This document shows positions 34,068-43,197 of a DNA stretch of 55,080 nucleotides, piece after piece. The translations under genes and the position numbers were made by a program. This stretch comes from JAUZPB01 sp037140715 (lineage in GTDB: Bacteria; Bacteroidota; Ignavibacteria; Ignavibacteriales; SURF-24), in the NCBI GenBank assembly GCA_037140715.1, contig JBAXDX010000006.1, forward strand, positions 1-55,080, in the 5' to 3' direction. Position 1 is the first letter of the stretch, and the number at the start of each line of letters is the position of its first letter. A model generated the notes under the pieces. The model worked only from the letters and a program-made list of their open reading frames with translations. It did not search any database and was not told where the DNA came from.

Positions 34068-35287
34068 TAGTCATCTGCCTTTTCAATTAATCCGTTCCTG
34101 ACGAGTGTCATAGTTTTATAAGGCAGACCGTATATCTTCATAAAGCCGGCACTTGCTGAATGGTCAAATGTATCGTCAGTCGTGTAAGTGGCAAGCTCCA
34201 TGCTGTAAAGGCTGTACTTTGAACTTCTCGATAAGACCTTTATATTTCCTTTGTAAAGTTCTAAAGTAATTTCGCCGGTCAGATTCTCCTGAGTTGAATC
34301 TACGAACGCCATAAGAGCGTCAAAGAGGGGAGAGAACCATAAGCCGTCATAAATCAAATTAGCGATCTTGTCTGAAACGCCCTGTTTAAACCTGAAAGTT
34401 TCTTTGTCAAGAATGAGCTTTTCAAGTTCATTGTGTGCGTTATGAAGAATTACAGCGGCAGGAGCTTCGTAAACTTCTCTTGACTTGATGCCGACAACCC
34501 TGTTCTCAATTAAGTCCATTCTGCCTATGCCATTCTTTCCGCCGATTTTATTCAGCTGATCAACAAGTTCGACAGGAGAATATTCAACGCCGTTTAATGC
34601 AACGGGGATGCCTTTATTAAAACTAATTTTAATAATTGTGCCTTCTTCGGGAGCATTTTTAGGATTTGTAGTAATTTGATACGCATCTTCAGGCGGGGCG
34701 GCTGTCGGGTCTTCAAGAACGCCACATTCGATTGCGATGCCCCAGAGGTTTTCATCAATTGAGTAAGGAGATTTCTTGGTTACCTTAACCGGAATATTAT
34801 GAGCTATGGCGTAATCAATTTCCTCTTCGCGGCTCTTGAATTCCCAGTCTCTAAGCGGAGCGATAATCTCAAGTTCAGGAGCAAGTGTCTGAACTCCGAC
34901 TTCAAAGCGCACCTGATCATTTCCCTTACCTGTGCAGCCGTGTGAAACTGCCTGAGCGCCTTCAGCTCTTGCAATATCAACAAGCAGTTTAGCCAGTAAC
35001 GGGCGGCCAATTGCCGTAGCCATCGGATAAGCGCCTTCGTATAAAGCTCCCGCCTTAAGTGCCTTCCACACATATTCAGTTACAAATTCATGTCTTAAAT
35101 CTTTTATAATACATTTTACAGCTCCGGTTTTAATGGCTTTTTCTTCCAGACCTTCAAGTTCGGCGCGCTGTCCGAGGTCGCCGGTGGCTGTAATTATTTC
35201 TGCATCATATTTATCATTTAACCACTTAACCATTACGGAGGTATCTAAACCACCGGAATAAGCTACAACAATTTTTTTCTTTCCCAA
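34067..35287 (-). CDS. argG: Argininosuccinate synthase
   Basis: 406 residues, normal length. ATP-dependent ligation of citrulline and aspartate. P-loop VVAYSGGLDTSVMVKWL at residues 6-22, AVSHGCTGKGNDQVRFE and the citrulline/aspartate-binding region with KKSPYSIDENLWG are intact. It starts 22 bp after the argR stop and is coupled to argH. It probably responds to ArgR encoded directly upstream. Confidence 0.98.
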   Translation of the reverse strand: MGKKKIVVAYSGGLDTSVMVKWLNDKYDAEIITATGDLGQRAELEGLEEKAIKTGAVKCIIKDLRHEFVTEYVWKALKAGALYEGAYPMATAIGRPLLAKLLVDIARAEGAQAVSHGCTGKGNDQVRFEVGVQTLAPELEIIAPLRDWEFKSREEEIDYAIAHNIPVKVTKKSPYSIDENLWGIAIECGVLEDPTAAPPEDAYQITTNPKNAPEEGTIIKISFNKGIPVALNGVEYSPVELVDQLNKIGGKNGIGRMDLIENRVVGIKSREVYEAPAAVILHNAHNELEKLILDKETFRFKQGVSDKIANLIYDGLWFSPLFDALMAFVDSTQENLTGEITLELYKGNIKVLSRSSKYSLYSMELATYTTDDTFDHSASAGFMKIYGLPYKTMTLVRNGLIEKADD

Positions 35288-35309
35288 TTGACTAATACTC
35301 CTTAGTAAT

Positions 35310-35777
35310 TTACTTGTGTTTATAAGAATGAGGCTGCATCATCATGTCTTTTATGAGACCGACAACCTTCCCGATGTTTTCATGCGAATTTGGAATTATT
35401 AAAACCGTATCATCACCGCCTACAGTACCAATGATTTCAGGTTCATTAATTCTGTCGATATAGTGGGCAACGCCCTGAGCGCGTCCGGCAAGCGTGCGGA
35501 TTACCACCATAGACTCATTTTGCTCAACACTTAATATCTCAAAACCGATCATTCTTGCAATCTGTTTGCCTGATTCATATTGGTTTAAGGTATAGTGCGG
35601 GCCTGATTCAGTAAAAGTTCTTATTACACCCAGTTCCGCAAAGTCGCGGCTAAGCGTTGCCTGTGTAATACTTATATCCTCCTTAAACAGAAGTTTTATC
35701 ATATCCTCATGGTTTGAGATAAACTTGCTGTTTAAGATTTCCTTAATTCTATTTTGTCTTTTTAATTTTGCTGACAT
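35310..35777 (-). CDS. argR: Arginine repressor
   Basis: 155 residues from the ATG at 35777 (MSAKLKRQNRIKEIL), the normal ArgR length. An upstream in-frame start at 35855 would add 26 atypical residues and overlap argD. N-terminal winged helix (ISITQATLSRDFAELGVIRT, residues about 37-57) and C-terminal arginine-binding/oligomerisation domain with the GTVGGDDTVLIIP motif. Arginine-dependent hexameric repressor (also activator) of arginine genes. Unusually it lies inside the operon between argD and argG, so it is presumably autoregulated with its targets. No clear ARG box was found upstream of argC. Confidence 0.95.
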   Translation of the reverse strand: MSAKLKRQNRIKEILNSKFISNHEDMIKLLFKEDISITQATLSRDFAELGVIRTFTESGPHYTLNQYESGKQIARMIGFEILSVEQNESMVVIRTLAGRAQGVAHYIDRINEPEIIGTVGGDDTVLIIPNSHENIGKVVGLIKDMMMQPHSYKHK

Positions 35778-35817
35778 TCTGTTTCGGTTGTTTACTATTC
35801 TATTATACCGTGCGGAA

Positions 35818-36996
35818 TTAAATCCTTGAAAGCACATTAACCAGCGCCAGCACAAAATTTAATATCTCTTTTTCTGTTATGATAAACGGTGGCAGAAGCC
35901 GTAAAACAGTATCACCGGAAGTGCCGACAATAACATTTTCCGCCAGTAACTTTGATGCGACCTTCTTTGCGGATATGCCTTCCTTAAACTCAATGCCTAT
36001 CATTAAGCCTTTTCCTCTTACTTCTTTTATTTTATCTGTGTTAAGAGAGACTATCGCGTTCATAAGTTTGTTGCCGATGGCATAGATTTCGGAAAGCATA
36101 TTTTCATTGAGCAGATCAGCTACAGCATTGCCGGCTGCGATTGCCAGCGGATTGCCTCCGAATGTAGAGCCGTGAGTACCCGGTACCATTACCTCTGCAA
36201 TATCATACCGGCAGATAGTCGCTCCAAGCGGAATACCGTTAGCAATACCTTTGGCAAGCGTAATAATATCAGCCTTAACTCCGTCCCACTGGTGAGCAAA
36301 AAATTTGCCTGTTCTTCCCATGCCTGACTGAACTTCATCAAAAATCAGAAGGATATTATGCTCATCGCAAAACTCCCTTAAGCTATTTAAATAGTCCGCC
36401 GGCGGTACAACTATTCCACTCTCGCCCTGAACAGGTTCAACCATAATCGCGGCTACATTCTGGTCATAAGCTGCCTTTACAGCTTCAATATCTCCGAAGG
36501 GGACATGGATAAATCCCGGAGTCATTGGCTGAAAACCTTCCCAAAGCTTAGGCTGACCGGTAGCCGAAAGGCTTCCCATTGTCCTGCCGTGGAATCCGCC
36601 TGAAGCAGTAATTATTTGTGTGCGTTCCTTCCCCCATTTCCTTGCAAACTTTATTGCTGCTTCATTTGCCTCAGTACCGGAATTGCAGAAAAATACGCTG
36701 TCAAGACCGGAGCTGCGCACAAGTTTCTTTGCAAGTTCTTCCTGCGGTGTTGACTCAAAGAGGTTTGATACATGCCACAGCTTGTTTAACTGTTCCTCAA
36801 CAGCCGCTTTGATGACCGGGTGATTATGACCAAAGCCGGTTACGGCAATACCGCTGAGGAAGTCATAATATTTTTTGTCGTTAGTATCATACAAATATGC
36901 GCCTTCGCCTTTGACAAACTCAACTTCATAGCGTGCATAGTTCTGAAGTAAAGCCTTGCCGTGCATCAGGTTATCAGCGTTTGTAGTCTGATTCAT
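35818..36996 (-). CDS. argD: Acetylornithine aminotransferase
   Basis: 392 residues from the ATG at 36996, which follows the argB stop by one base (TAATATG). An upstream ATG at 37047 would overlap argB by 50 bp and is less likely. PLP enzyme converting N-acetylglutamate semialdehyde to N-acetylornithine. CNSGTEANEAAIKFARKW, GGFHGRTMGSLSATGQ, LIFDEVQSGMGRTGKFF and the Schiff-base Lys in IITLAKGIANGIPLGA are visible. Fourth gene of the arg run. The family overlaps with ornithine and GABA aminotransferases, but the context settles this assignment. Confidence 0.96.
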   Translation of the reverse strand: MNQTTNADNLMHGKALLQNYARYEVEFVKGEGAYLYDTNDKKYYDFLSGIAVTGFGHNHPVIKAAVEEQLNKLWHVSNLFESTPQEELAKKLVRSSGLDSVFFCNSGTEANEAAIKFARKWGKERTQIITASGGFHGRTMGSLSATGQPKLWEGFQPMTPGFIHVPFGDIEAVKAAYDQNVAAIMVEPVQGESGIVVPPADYLNSLREFCDEHNILLIFDEVQSGMGRTGKFFAHQWDGVKADIITLAKGIANGIPLGATICRYDIAEVMVPGTHGSTFGGNPLAIAAGNAVADLLNENMLSEIYAIGNKLMNAIVSLNTDKIKEVRGKGLMIGIEFKEGISAKKVASKLLAENVIVGTSGDTVLRLLPPFIITEKEILNFVLALVNVLSRI

Positions 36997-36997
36997 A

Positions 36998-37786
36998 TTA
37001 GCAGGCTGACTGGACAACCCAGGTTCCGTTTCCGCTGTCATTATCATTGTTTATTCCTTCAGGATTATTTGCACCAATCCAAATTTTATTAATTCCTTTA
37101 TTAAGTAATTCCATACAGCTGTTGAGTTTCGGTATCATGCCGTCTGTTATCTCGCCATTGCTGATGCCCTTTGTTATTTTTTCTCTGTCTATAAGTTTCT
37201 GAATACTGCCGCCAAGCTTTACTCCCTGAACATCCGAGACAAAAAATACCGAATCAGCCTTTAACGATGCTGCCATTATTTCTGTAAAGAAGTCCGCATT
37301 GACATTCATAAGGTTGCCTGATAAATCCCTGCAAAGGCTTGAGAATACTGGGACAACTTTATTATCAAGTAAATCATTAATCCATTTTATGGATCCAGTC
37401 TGCCTGGGAATGCCTACGAATCCGAGGTTCTCATTTATATTCTCAGCAATAAAGGAACCTCTGTCTATGCCTGTCAGCCCAACGGCATTCAGACCGCAGG
37501 TGATTAGTCTGCTTACAATTTTTGAATTTAACACACCGGACTGTACGGCGGCGACTACTTCCATCACGCTTGCTGATGTTACTCTCTGTCCTTCGTGGAA
37601 AGCTACTTCAAGTCCTAAAGCCTGCGACCATTCGGAAATCGAACTGCCTGCGCCGTGGACAATTACAACTCCGCCATATTTCTCCTGCATAGCCTTTATT
37701 GTTTCTATCCAGACATCTTGGGTAAATACATCGTTTAATGCCTTGCCACTTATTTTTACCACGGCTATTTTCATTTCTGGTTCCAT
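36998..37786 (-). CDS. argB: Acetylglutamate kinase
   Basis: 262 residues. Amino-acid kinase fold: MKIAVVKISGKAL (phosphate-binding Lys), VIVHGAGSSISEW (N-acetylglutamate/ATP loop, GAG instead of the usual GGG), GQRVTSASVMEVV, LMNVNADFFTEIMAASLKAD and ITDGMIPKLNSCMELL. Phosphorylates N-acetylglutamate. The start directly abuts the argJ TAA (TAAATG). The short N-terminus lacks the arginine-sensing helix of feedback-inhibited kinases, suggesting control at another step (inference). It is a shorter, E. coli-like form. Confidence 0.94.
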   Translation of the reverse strand: MEPEMKIAVVKISGKALNDVFTQDVWIETIKAMQEKYGGVVIVHGAGSSISEWSQALGLEVAFHEGQRVTSASVMEVVAAVQSGVLNSKIVSRLITCGLNAVGLTGIDRGSFIAENINENLGFVGIPRQTGSIKWINDLLDNKVVPVFSSLCRDLSGNLMNVNADFFTEIMAASLKADSVFFVSDVQGVKLGGSIQKLIDREKITKGISNGEITDGMIPKLNSCMELLNKGINKIWIGANNPEGINNDNDSGNGTWVVQSAC

Positions 37787-38992
37787 TTATGTCCTGTATT
37801 CGGCGTTGATTTTTATGTAATCCTCTGTGAGGTCGCATGTCCACCATGTAGCGTTTTTTGTGCCGGCTTCAAGATTAATATTTATTTCAAATTCTTTTTG
37901 TGAAAGCACTTCAAGCGCTTTATCTTCGTCAAGAACAATGGAGTAACCTGCTCTGAGTACTGGCAAATCATTAAAGCTGATACTTACCTTTGACGGGTTC
38001 ACGCTTGCGCCACTTGTACCGACAGCCGACATAATCCTTCCCCAGTTGGCATCGCGCCCATAAATAGCCGTCTTAACAAGCAACGAATTTGCAACTGACT
38101 TCCCGACTTTATCAGCATCTTTGACGCTCTTCGCATTATTGATATTAATTGTAACAAGCTTTGTTGCACCTTCGCCATCTGAAACAATTGATTTTGCCAT
38201 CTCCTGGCTGACTGCTTCAAGTGCCTGCTGAAACAGATTCTCTTCTTCGCTGTTTTCTTCTATCACAACTCCCGAAAGACCGTTTGCCATCAGCGTTACC
38301 ATATCATTGGTACTCGTCTCGCCATCGACAGAAATTTTATTAAATGTATTCTTAACCGAAGCAAGCAGAACTTTCTTAATAACCGTTTGGCTGATGACGG
38401 CATCCGTTGTAATAAAAGCAAGCATCGTAGCCATATTAGGCATAATCATTCCGCTGCCTTTGCATATCGCGCCGATTGTTACTTCCTGATTCTTCAGGAA
38501 AACCTTAACAGCGAATGATTTTATCTTTGTATCAGTCGTCATAATTGCCTCGGCGGCATCTATTCCGCCATCTGTGCTCAGCAATGGAACAATCTGATCA
38601 ATACCGGAAAGTATTGTATCAACCGGCATTCTCTTTCCGATTACTCCGGTCGAACTGATAAGAACTTCAGAAGTCTTTATACCCAGCTTCTTAGCGCAGT
38701 AGTCCTGTGTTTCTTTCGCGTCCTGCATTCCTGCTTTGCCTGTACACGCGTTTGCATTGCCTGAATTTACAAGCACAGCCTTTACAGTTCCGCCTTTATT
38801 GATTATATTTCTTGAGACGAGCAGGGGAGCGGCTTTAACTTTATTAATTGTGAAAGTCCCTGCTGCTGTGCACGGAGTTTCAGAATAAATCAAAGCAATA
38901 TCTTTTCTTTTCCTTTTAATACCGCAGAAAATGCCGGCGGCTTTAAATCCATTTACCGTTGTAACGGTTCCGTTCTCAATAAACTGATACAT
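37787..38992 (-). CDS. argJ: Bifunctional glutamate N-acetyltransferase / ornithine acetyltransferase
   Basis: 401 residues. Transfers the acetyl group from N-acetylornithine back to glutamate, making the pathway cyclic. The self-cleavage/catalytic Thr lies in KGSGMIMPNMATMLAFITTD (A|TMLAF). VNSGNANACTGKAGMQDA and the C-terminal KINAEYRT are typical. Presence of ArgJ explains why no argE is needed; whether it also uses acetyl-CoA cannot be told from sequence. It overlaps argC by 17 bp and abuts argB. Confidence 0.96.
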   Translation of the reverse strand: MYQFIENGTVTTVNGFKAAGIFCGIKRKRKDIALIYSETPCTAAGTFTINKVKAAPLLVSRNIINKGGTVKAVLVNSGNANACTGKAGMQDAKETQDYCAKKLGIKTSEVLISSTGVIGKRMPVDTILSGIDQIVPLLSTDGGIDAAEAIMTTDTKIKSFAVKVFLKNQEVTIGAICKGSGMIMPNMATMLAFITTDAVISQTVIKKVLLASVKNTFNKISVDGETSTNDMVTLMANGLSGVVIEENSEEENLFQQALEAVSQEMAKSIVSDGEGATKLVTININNAKSVKDADKVGKSVANSLLVKTAIYGRDANWGRIMSAVGTSGASVNPSKVSISFNDLPVLRAGYSIVLDEDKALEVLSQKEFEININLEAGTKNATWWTCDLTEDYIKINAEYRT

Positions 38993-40013
38993 TCTTCTCT
39001 CCCTTATTACTTATAAGACCAAGCTTTTCATCCCAGTTATAAAGCCTGTTCATATTTTGAACAGCCTGTCCTGAAGCACCTTTTATTAAATTGTCAATTG
39101 TTGATGTAATTACTATTGTTTTATCCTTTGCCGATACATTTATATCGCAGAAGTTAGTGCCGGTTACCCAGTTAAGGTTTGGCGGCACAGGTCTCATCCG
39201 CACAAAATAACTGTTCGAATAAATATTATTATAAATGCTGTTAATCTCTTCTTCATTGACGCTGTTTTTCAAATGAACAGTAGTTGTGGCATAAATACCG
39301 TTTGAAACCGGCAGCAAGTGAGTAGTAAAAGCAAACGGCGCAGTAAAACCAAGTTTATTCATGACCTGCAAAATTTCCGGCTGATGCCTGTGGTTATTAA
39401 CATTATAAGCTCTGACATTGCCGTGCATCTCACTCATAAGCATCTCGCTTTTGGCTGTTTTGCCAGCTCCGCTTGTACCGCTGTATGCAGCCGTGCCTGC
39501 CACGATAATTTCATTATTACCGAGGTTTAATAAAGGCAGAATACCGAGCAGTGTAGCGGTAGGATAGCATCCGGGGTTTGCAATAAGCTGAACGCCCGAA
39601 TAATCTGTACCCGGATAGTCCGCCAGTCCGTAAAGTTTTTTATTTAACAGATTCGCTGAATTATGAGCAAGCTTATACCACATTTCATAAACATTTGCAT
39701 CATCAAGTCTGTAATCGCCGCCGAGGTCAATTACCTTTTTACCTTTTTCAATCAAAGCAGGAACATAATTAAGCGCTTCGCCATGAGGCAGGGCAATAAA
39801 ATAAAGGTCATGCTCATCTGAAGTATTCTTTACCGATTCAATTTTGAAATCATCGATAATTCTCGCCAGTTCGGGGAACACAGTAAATATTGAACTGCCG
39901 GCTGTTGAATTGCCATAGACCTTAAAATCACTAACAAAGGGATGATAGCTGCAATACTCAAGAAGTTTTTTCCCGGTATAACCGCTACCACCAATAATGC
40001 CGATTGAAATCAT
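38976..40013 (-). CDS. argC: N-acetyl-gamma-glutamyl-phosphate reductase
   Basis: 345 residues. NADPH-dependent reduction of N-acetylglutamyl phosphate. Rossmann N-terminus MISIGIIGGSGYTGKKLLEY, catalytic Cys in LIANPGCYPTATLLG, and AAYSGTSGAGK and HRHQPEI in the substrate domain. First gene of the arginine operon; the promoter must lie in the 820-bp region upstream. Overlaps argJ by 17 bp. Confidence 0.97.
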   Translation of the reverse strand: MISIGIIGGSGYTGKKLLEYCSYHPFVSDFKVYGNSTAGSSIFTVFPELARIIDDFKIESVKNTSDEHDLYFIALPHGEALNYVPALIEKGKKVIDLGGDYRLDDANVYEMWYKLAHNSANLLNKKLYGLADYPGTDYSGVQLIANPGCYPTATLLGILPLLNLGNNEIIVAGTAAYSGTSGAGKTAKSEMLMSEMHGNVRAYNVNNHRHQPEILQVMNKLGFTAPFAFTTHLLPVSNGIYATTTVHLKNSVNEEEINSIYNNIYSNSYFVRMRPVPPNLNWVTGTNFCDINVSAKDKTIVITSTIDNLIKGASGQAVQNMNRLYNWDEKLGLISNKGEKNVSVY

Positions 40014-40412
40014 TGAAACTCCGGACTAAGATATTAAATAAGAAAAAATATAGAATGTGATGAAATGAAACGAAGTATTCTAAACCCTGTACGGGCGGAG
40101 ATATCGGCGTGGCTGAGGCTCGCTTAGTGTTGAAATGGTTTTTATCGTGATATGTAAATAATTGTTTTTCATTGATGTAAAAATAATCATTTGAATAGTA
40201 TCTGTCAAACTAAAAATGGAAATGTATTCATAAATCTTCTATATATCCGCATGTATATGCACAAGGTTGCATTAAATATATCCGGAATCATATTATATAA
40301 CAGCAGACAATAAGAAAAGATATCTGAATGCTGCAGGCATGGCATTATCGTTCTGGATTGAGTAGCGAAGATTTGGTATAATAGTGCATATCATAATGAG
40401 ATGAATCGTAGT

Positions 40413-40447
40413 TAATCATAAAAATCACAGTTCTGATATTTTTGCAT
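40413..40447 (-). repeat. Dispersed hairpin-type element, inverted copy
   Basis: Read on the minus strand: gcaaaaatatcagaactgtg then atttttatgatt, matching the core of the elements at 11421 and 30629 (gcaaaaat, tcagaactatgatt). Confidence 0.55.
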
Positions 40448-40468
40448 AGCATGACCTGGCAGGTTCTT

Positions 40469-40615
40469 TTTCTGAAAGATTATCGGCTCCGGTATAATAA
40501 TCTAAAAAATTGTATAAAAAATAACCCGAAATATCATCATCTGCCAAATTTTATGCGTACTTATACCGATGTTTTTAAATGAAAATAGTATATATTGCTG
40601 ATAATCTTTCAGAAA
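40469..40615. repeat. 147-bp segment bounded by 19-bp inverted repeats
   Basis: tttctgaaagattatcggc (40469-40487) and gctgataatctttcagaaa (40597-40615) are inverse complements except for one position that would be G-U in RNA. A second pair, cggtataa (40490) and ttataccg (40561), is nested inside. The AT-rich interior has no frame. It could be a miniature inverted-repeat element or a long transcript hairpin. Confidence 0.65.
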
Positions 40616-40834
40616 TTATGTTATTTGTGGTTTTCCGTTCGGTATAATAGACGTAATGCTGTCAGGTTAAGGAATTTAGAACCGTGAAGTATTTTTCAAA
40701 GACAGGAATCATAACTTGTTCGTGTCAAACATCTGAAAAACAGAACCCGGGTTTATCAACAATCAATTCAGACATATTCATAGTCAGTAATGCCAGTTCA
40801 TTCCAGGCTGTAAATATTTAATGGGGAAAAACAA

Positions 40835-41038
40835 ATGCAGGATAAGTCCGACCAGTCAGAATATGAAAACTGGTCAATCGAAAAAGGTGATTATGCTAGA
40901 AGCGATCCTTCAGAGCAGGACCAGAAGATACTGCATCCGCAGAAAATTAGTATTCCTGTAAAGGTAGTTCTTATTACTTTGTCAGTTATTGCTGTGGTTT
41001 TGGGATATATACTTTATGTTAAGCATTTTTCGTATTAG
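40835..41038 (+). CDS. Small single-pass membrane protein
   Basis: 67 residues: a charged, polar N-terminal half rich in Asp, Glu, Ser and Lys (residues 1-38), then one transmembrane helix (VKVVLITLSVIAVVLGYILYV) and a short tail KHFSY. GGGGA lies 8 bp before the ATG. No family recognised. It is convergent with the purine nucleoside phosphorylase gene. The orderly soluble-plus-anchor composition and ribosome-binding site argue for a real gene; function unknown. Confidence 0.6.
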   Translation: MQDKSDQSEYENWSIEKGDYARSDPSEQDQKILHPQKISIPVKVVLITLSVIAVVLGYILYVKHFSY

Positions 41039-41074
41039 TGGTAAATAAAAGCTGGATTTATAATTCTTCTTCTT

Positions 41075-41899
41075 TTATATCATTTCAATAATTCTTTTTA
41101 TCAGCCGTTCAAAAGCCGGGGATGCCTGATCAGCCGTATCCGTAACCTCTTTGTGCGAAAGCTTCTTTTGCGAAATACCTGTGGCAAGGTTAGTTATGCA
41201 GGAGATTGCAGACGTTCGTATTCCAAGACTATTTGCGTAAACAGCTTCATGCGCCGTTGACATGCCGACCGCATCTCCGCCAAATGCTCTTATCATTTTT
41301 ATTTCAGCCGGAGTTTCATAACCGGGACCTTTTGTATGCCAGTACTGACCTTCAAATAATTGAATCTGCTCGTCAATGGCTGATTCCCTGATTAAATTTT
41401 GGAAACCATCTGAAGGGAAGTCTGAAAATATATCCCTTTCCCCCTGCGGTAGAATTTCAATCAGACCTGAAATCTCTTTTTTAATATTCATCGGGTTGAA
41501 GGAAGTGTTCAGCATTAATGCGCCGGGCAGGAGGTTCGGATGGACTCCGCCGGCAGCATTGGTAAGCAACAGATTTTTACAGCCGAGCGAGTGTGACAAT
41601 AAAACAGGCAGAATACACTGAGCAATGTGGAAGCCTTCATAAAAATGAACCCTGCCCTGAAACAAAAGAAGCTTCTTTCCCTTATATTCGGCAAAATGGA
41701 TTTCCCCTTCATGCCCGGCAACTGTCGAAACAGGATAGCCTTCTATTACCCGGGTTTTAATAGTTTTTATTGTATTTACAGTTCTGGCAAAGCCACCAAG
41801 TCCGCTACCGAGTATCAGCGTAAGCTCCGGCGTAAATGAAAACTCCGCCTGAACCCGGTTAATTATGTCTTTGTATTTGATTCTTAAGTTTACCGGCAT
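41075..41899 (-). CDS. Purine-nucleoside phosphorylase (trimeric, PunA type)
   Basis: 274 residues. Phosphorolysis of inosine and guanosine to base plus ribose-1-phosphate. The family 2 (low-molecular-mass, trimeric) motifs are visible: LTLILGSGLGGFA, HFAEYKGKKLLLFQGRVHFYEG, LLLTNAAGGVHPNLLPGALM, GYETPAEIKMIRAFGGDAVGMSTAHEA and the Asn-containing CITNLATGIS. Length is as expected. Monocistronic; upstream lies the divergent lipB gene. Confidence 0.95.
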   Translation of the reverse strand: MPVNLRIKYKDIINRVQAEFSFTPELTLILGSGLGGFARTVNTIKTIKTRVIEGYPVSTVAGHEGEIHFAEYKGKKLLLFQGRVHFYEGFHIAQCILPVLLSHSLGCKNLLLTNAAGGVHPNLLPGALMLNTSFNPMNIKKEISGLIEILPQGERDIFSDFPSDGFQNLIRESAIDEQIQLFEGQYWHTKGPGYETPAEIKMIRAFGGDAVGMSTAHEAVYANSLGIRTSAISCITNLATGISQKKLSHKEVTDTADQASPAFERLIKRIIEMI

Positions 41900-42135
41900 A
41901 TTATTATTCCAAAATGAATTGGGAAAGAAGTAAAAATGGCAGGTGCATATTTTTGCAATAAATAATCCCCTGACAATATAAAATTATTCGGATTCAGTTT
42001 CATTGTTTTTATTTTATTACTTCTCCCTTAATTGAATTATTTTTTATTCCCCTGTGTTAGTACAACAACAGGATTTATATTTGTAAAATCAATGGAAGCA
42101 GCATAATCGGGAATCAGTTTACATATAACAGGCAA

Positions 42136-42822
42136 TTGGAATACTTCGACCTTGGACTTATCAGTTATGATAAAGCCTGGAAGCTGCAGAAAGAGACTTT
42201 TGAGGCAAGAAGGCGCGATTTAATTGCCGACACAATTTATCTCCTCGAACATCCGCATACTTACACCTTAGGCAAAGTTACTGATAAGGTTAATCTTACA
42301 GGTTCTGACAATTATCTGAAAGAAAAAGGCATATCCGTCTATGAAACAGACCGCGGTGGCGATATTACATACCACGGCCCCGGACAGGTTGTGGGTTATC
42401 CAATAATTAATCTGGACTTATGGCACAAAGATACTCATCTTTATCTTCGTAATCTTGAGGAAGTGATAATAAAAACCTGTGCGGATTACGGGCTTGAGGC
42501 GGACCGGATAGACAAGCTGACCGGCGTATGGATTGAAAACAGGAAAATAGCCGCTATCGGTATTAAGATTAGTCGCTGGATTACTATGCACGGCTTTGCG
42601 GTTAATGTTAATACCGATCTTAGTCTGTTTAACGGAATAATACCATGCGGAATCAGGGATAAAAGTATAACTTCGCTGGGAAAAGAACTGGGAGCGGATA
42701 TTCCCATAGCTGAAGTAAAGGGAAAGATTATTAAGCATTTTGCCGGACTTTTCGGCTATGAACAATATTCAGAGGGAGATATAAGCCGGCTGTCGGAGCG
42801 GAATACAATCCCGCCGTTCTGA
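42136..42822 (+). CDS. lipB: Octanoyl-[ACP]:protein N-octanoyltransferase
   Basis: 228 residues, TTG start. Transfers octanoate from octanoyl-ACP to lipoyl domains, the first step of lipoate synthesis. Conserved: EHPHTYTLGK, ETDRGGDITYHGPGQVVGYPI, the catalytic Lys in NRKIAAIGIK (K137) and Cys in GIIPCGIRDKSITS (C171). Lipoyl proteins such as glycine cleavage H protein or 2-oxoacid dehydrogenases lie elsewhere. The partner lipA follows after a 393-bp spacer. Confidence 0.96.
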   Translation: MEYFDLGLISYDKAWKLQKETFEARRRDLIADTIYLLEHPHTYTLGKVTDKVNLTGSDNYLKEKGISVYETDRGGDITYHGPGQVVGYPIINLDLWHKDTHLYLRNLEEVIIKTCADYGLEADRIDKLTGVWIENRKIAAIGIKISRWITMHGFAVNVNTDLSLFNGIIPCGIRDKSITSLGKELGADIPIAEVKGKIIKHFAGLFGYEQYSEGDISRLSERNTIPPF

Positions 42823-42863
42823 TTTAGTGGATTTGGACTAATTTCAATCTGAGAACTGCCTCA

Positions 42864-43026
42864 GGAAAGATTTTTGAAGCGAACTGCATTCGCAGTTGTG
42901 TTCAAAAATGATTTTTAAGGTGAATCTTCTTCTAATTTTGCTTGAAAGATGGTTTTTGAGGTGAATCTGTTCCTGATTTTGCTCCAAAAATGATTTTTAA
43001 AGTGCTTCGAGTTCTGATTTTGTCTT
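42864..43026. repeat. Degenerate ~41-bp tandem repeat, four units
   Basis: Units at about 42864, 42903, 42944 and 42985. The last three share caaaaatgatttttaa/gaaagatggtttttga, then ggtgaatct and ctgattttgct. The first unit is the most diverged and contains gaactgcattcgcagtt, a small hairpin. Period about 41, not a multiple of three, and no continuous frame. Confidence 0.75.
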
Positions 43027-43169
43027 GTAAAAGAAAATTATTAGAGCAGAATGGCAATAATACGGGTAAAATGTACTGCGGACGGTTCTTAAAATCGTTG
43101 CGGGATGGTTACGGGTTATTTTATGCACTATAAGCTTCAGCTTTTTTTGTTCGGAGTTTTTCGCTAAAT

Positions 43170-43197
43170 TTGACGGAGTAAATATTCTATATATAAG
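43170..43197 (+). promoter_or_regulatory. Possible lipA promoter
   Basis: ttgacg (43170-43175) and tataag (43192-43197) with 16-bp spacing. It lies so close to the TTG start (43216) that the leader would be about a dozen bases, partly removing the ribosome-binding site; hence low confidence. Confidence 0.3.

Larger units (their letters stand above)
40014..40834. other. 821-bp divergent intergenic region with repeats
   Basis: No gene recognised. It contains the inverted copy of the dispersed hairpin element (40413-40447), a 19-bp inverted repeat pair (40469/40597), and three copies of ggtataata (40375, 40491, 40641) resembling sigma-70 -10 boxes without good -35 partners. The arg operon promoter is expected near 40020-40100, where nothing diagnostic (including a full ARG box) was seen. 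Confidence 0.55.

Noticed and set aside
35778..35855. N-terminal extension of argR
   Set aside because: The extra residues are not ArgR-like and would overlap argD; normal ArgR length starts at 35777.
36997..37047. Upstream start of argD
   Set aside because: Would overlap argB by 50 bp; the ATG one base after the argB stop fits better.
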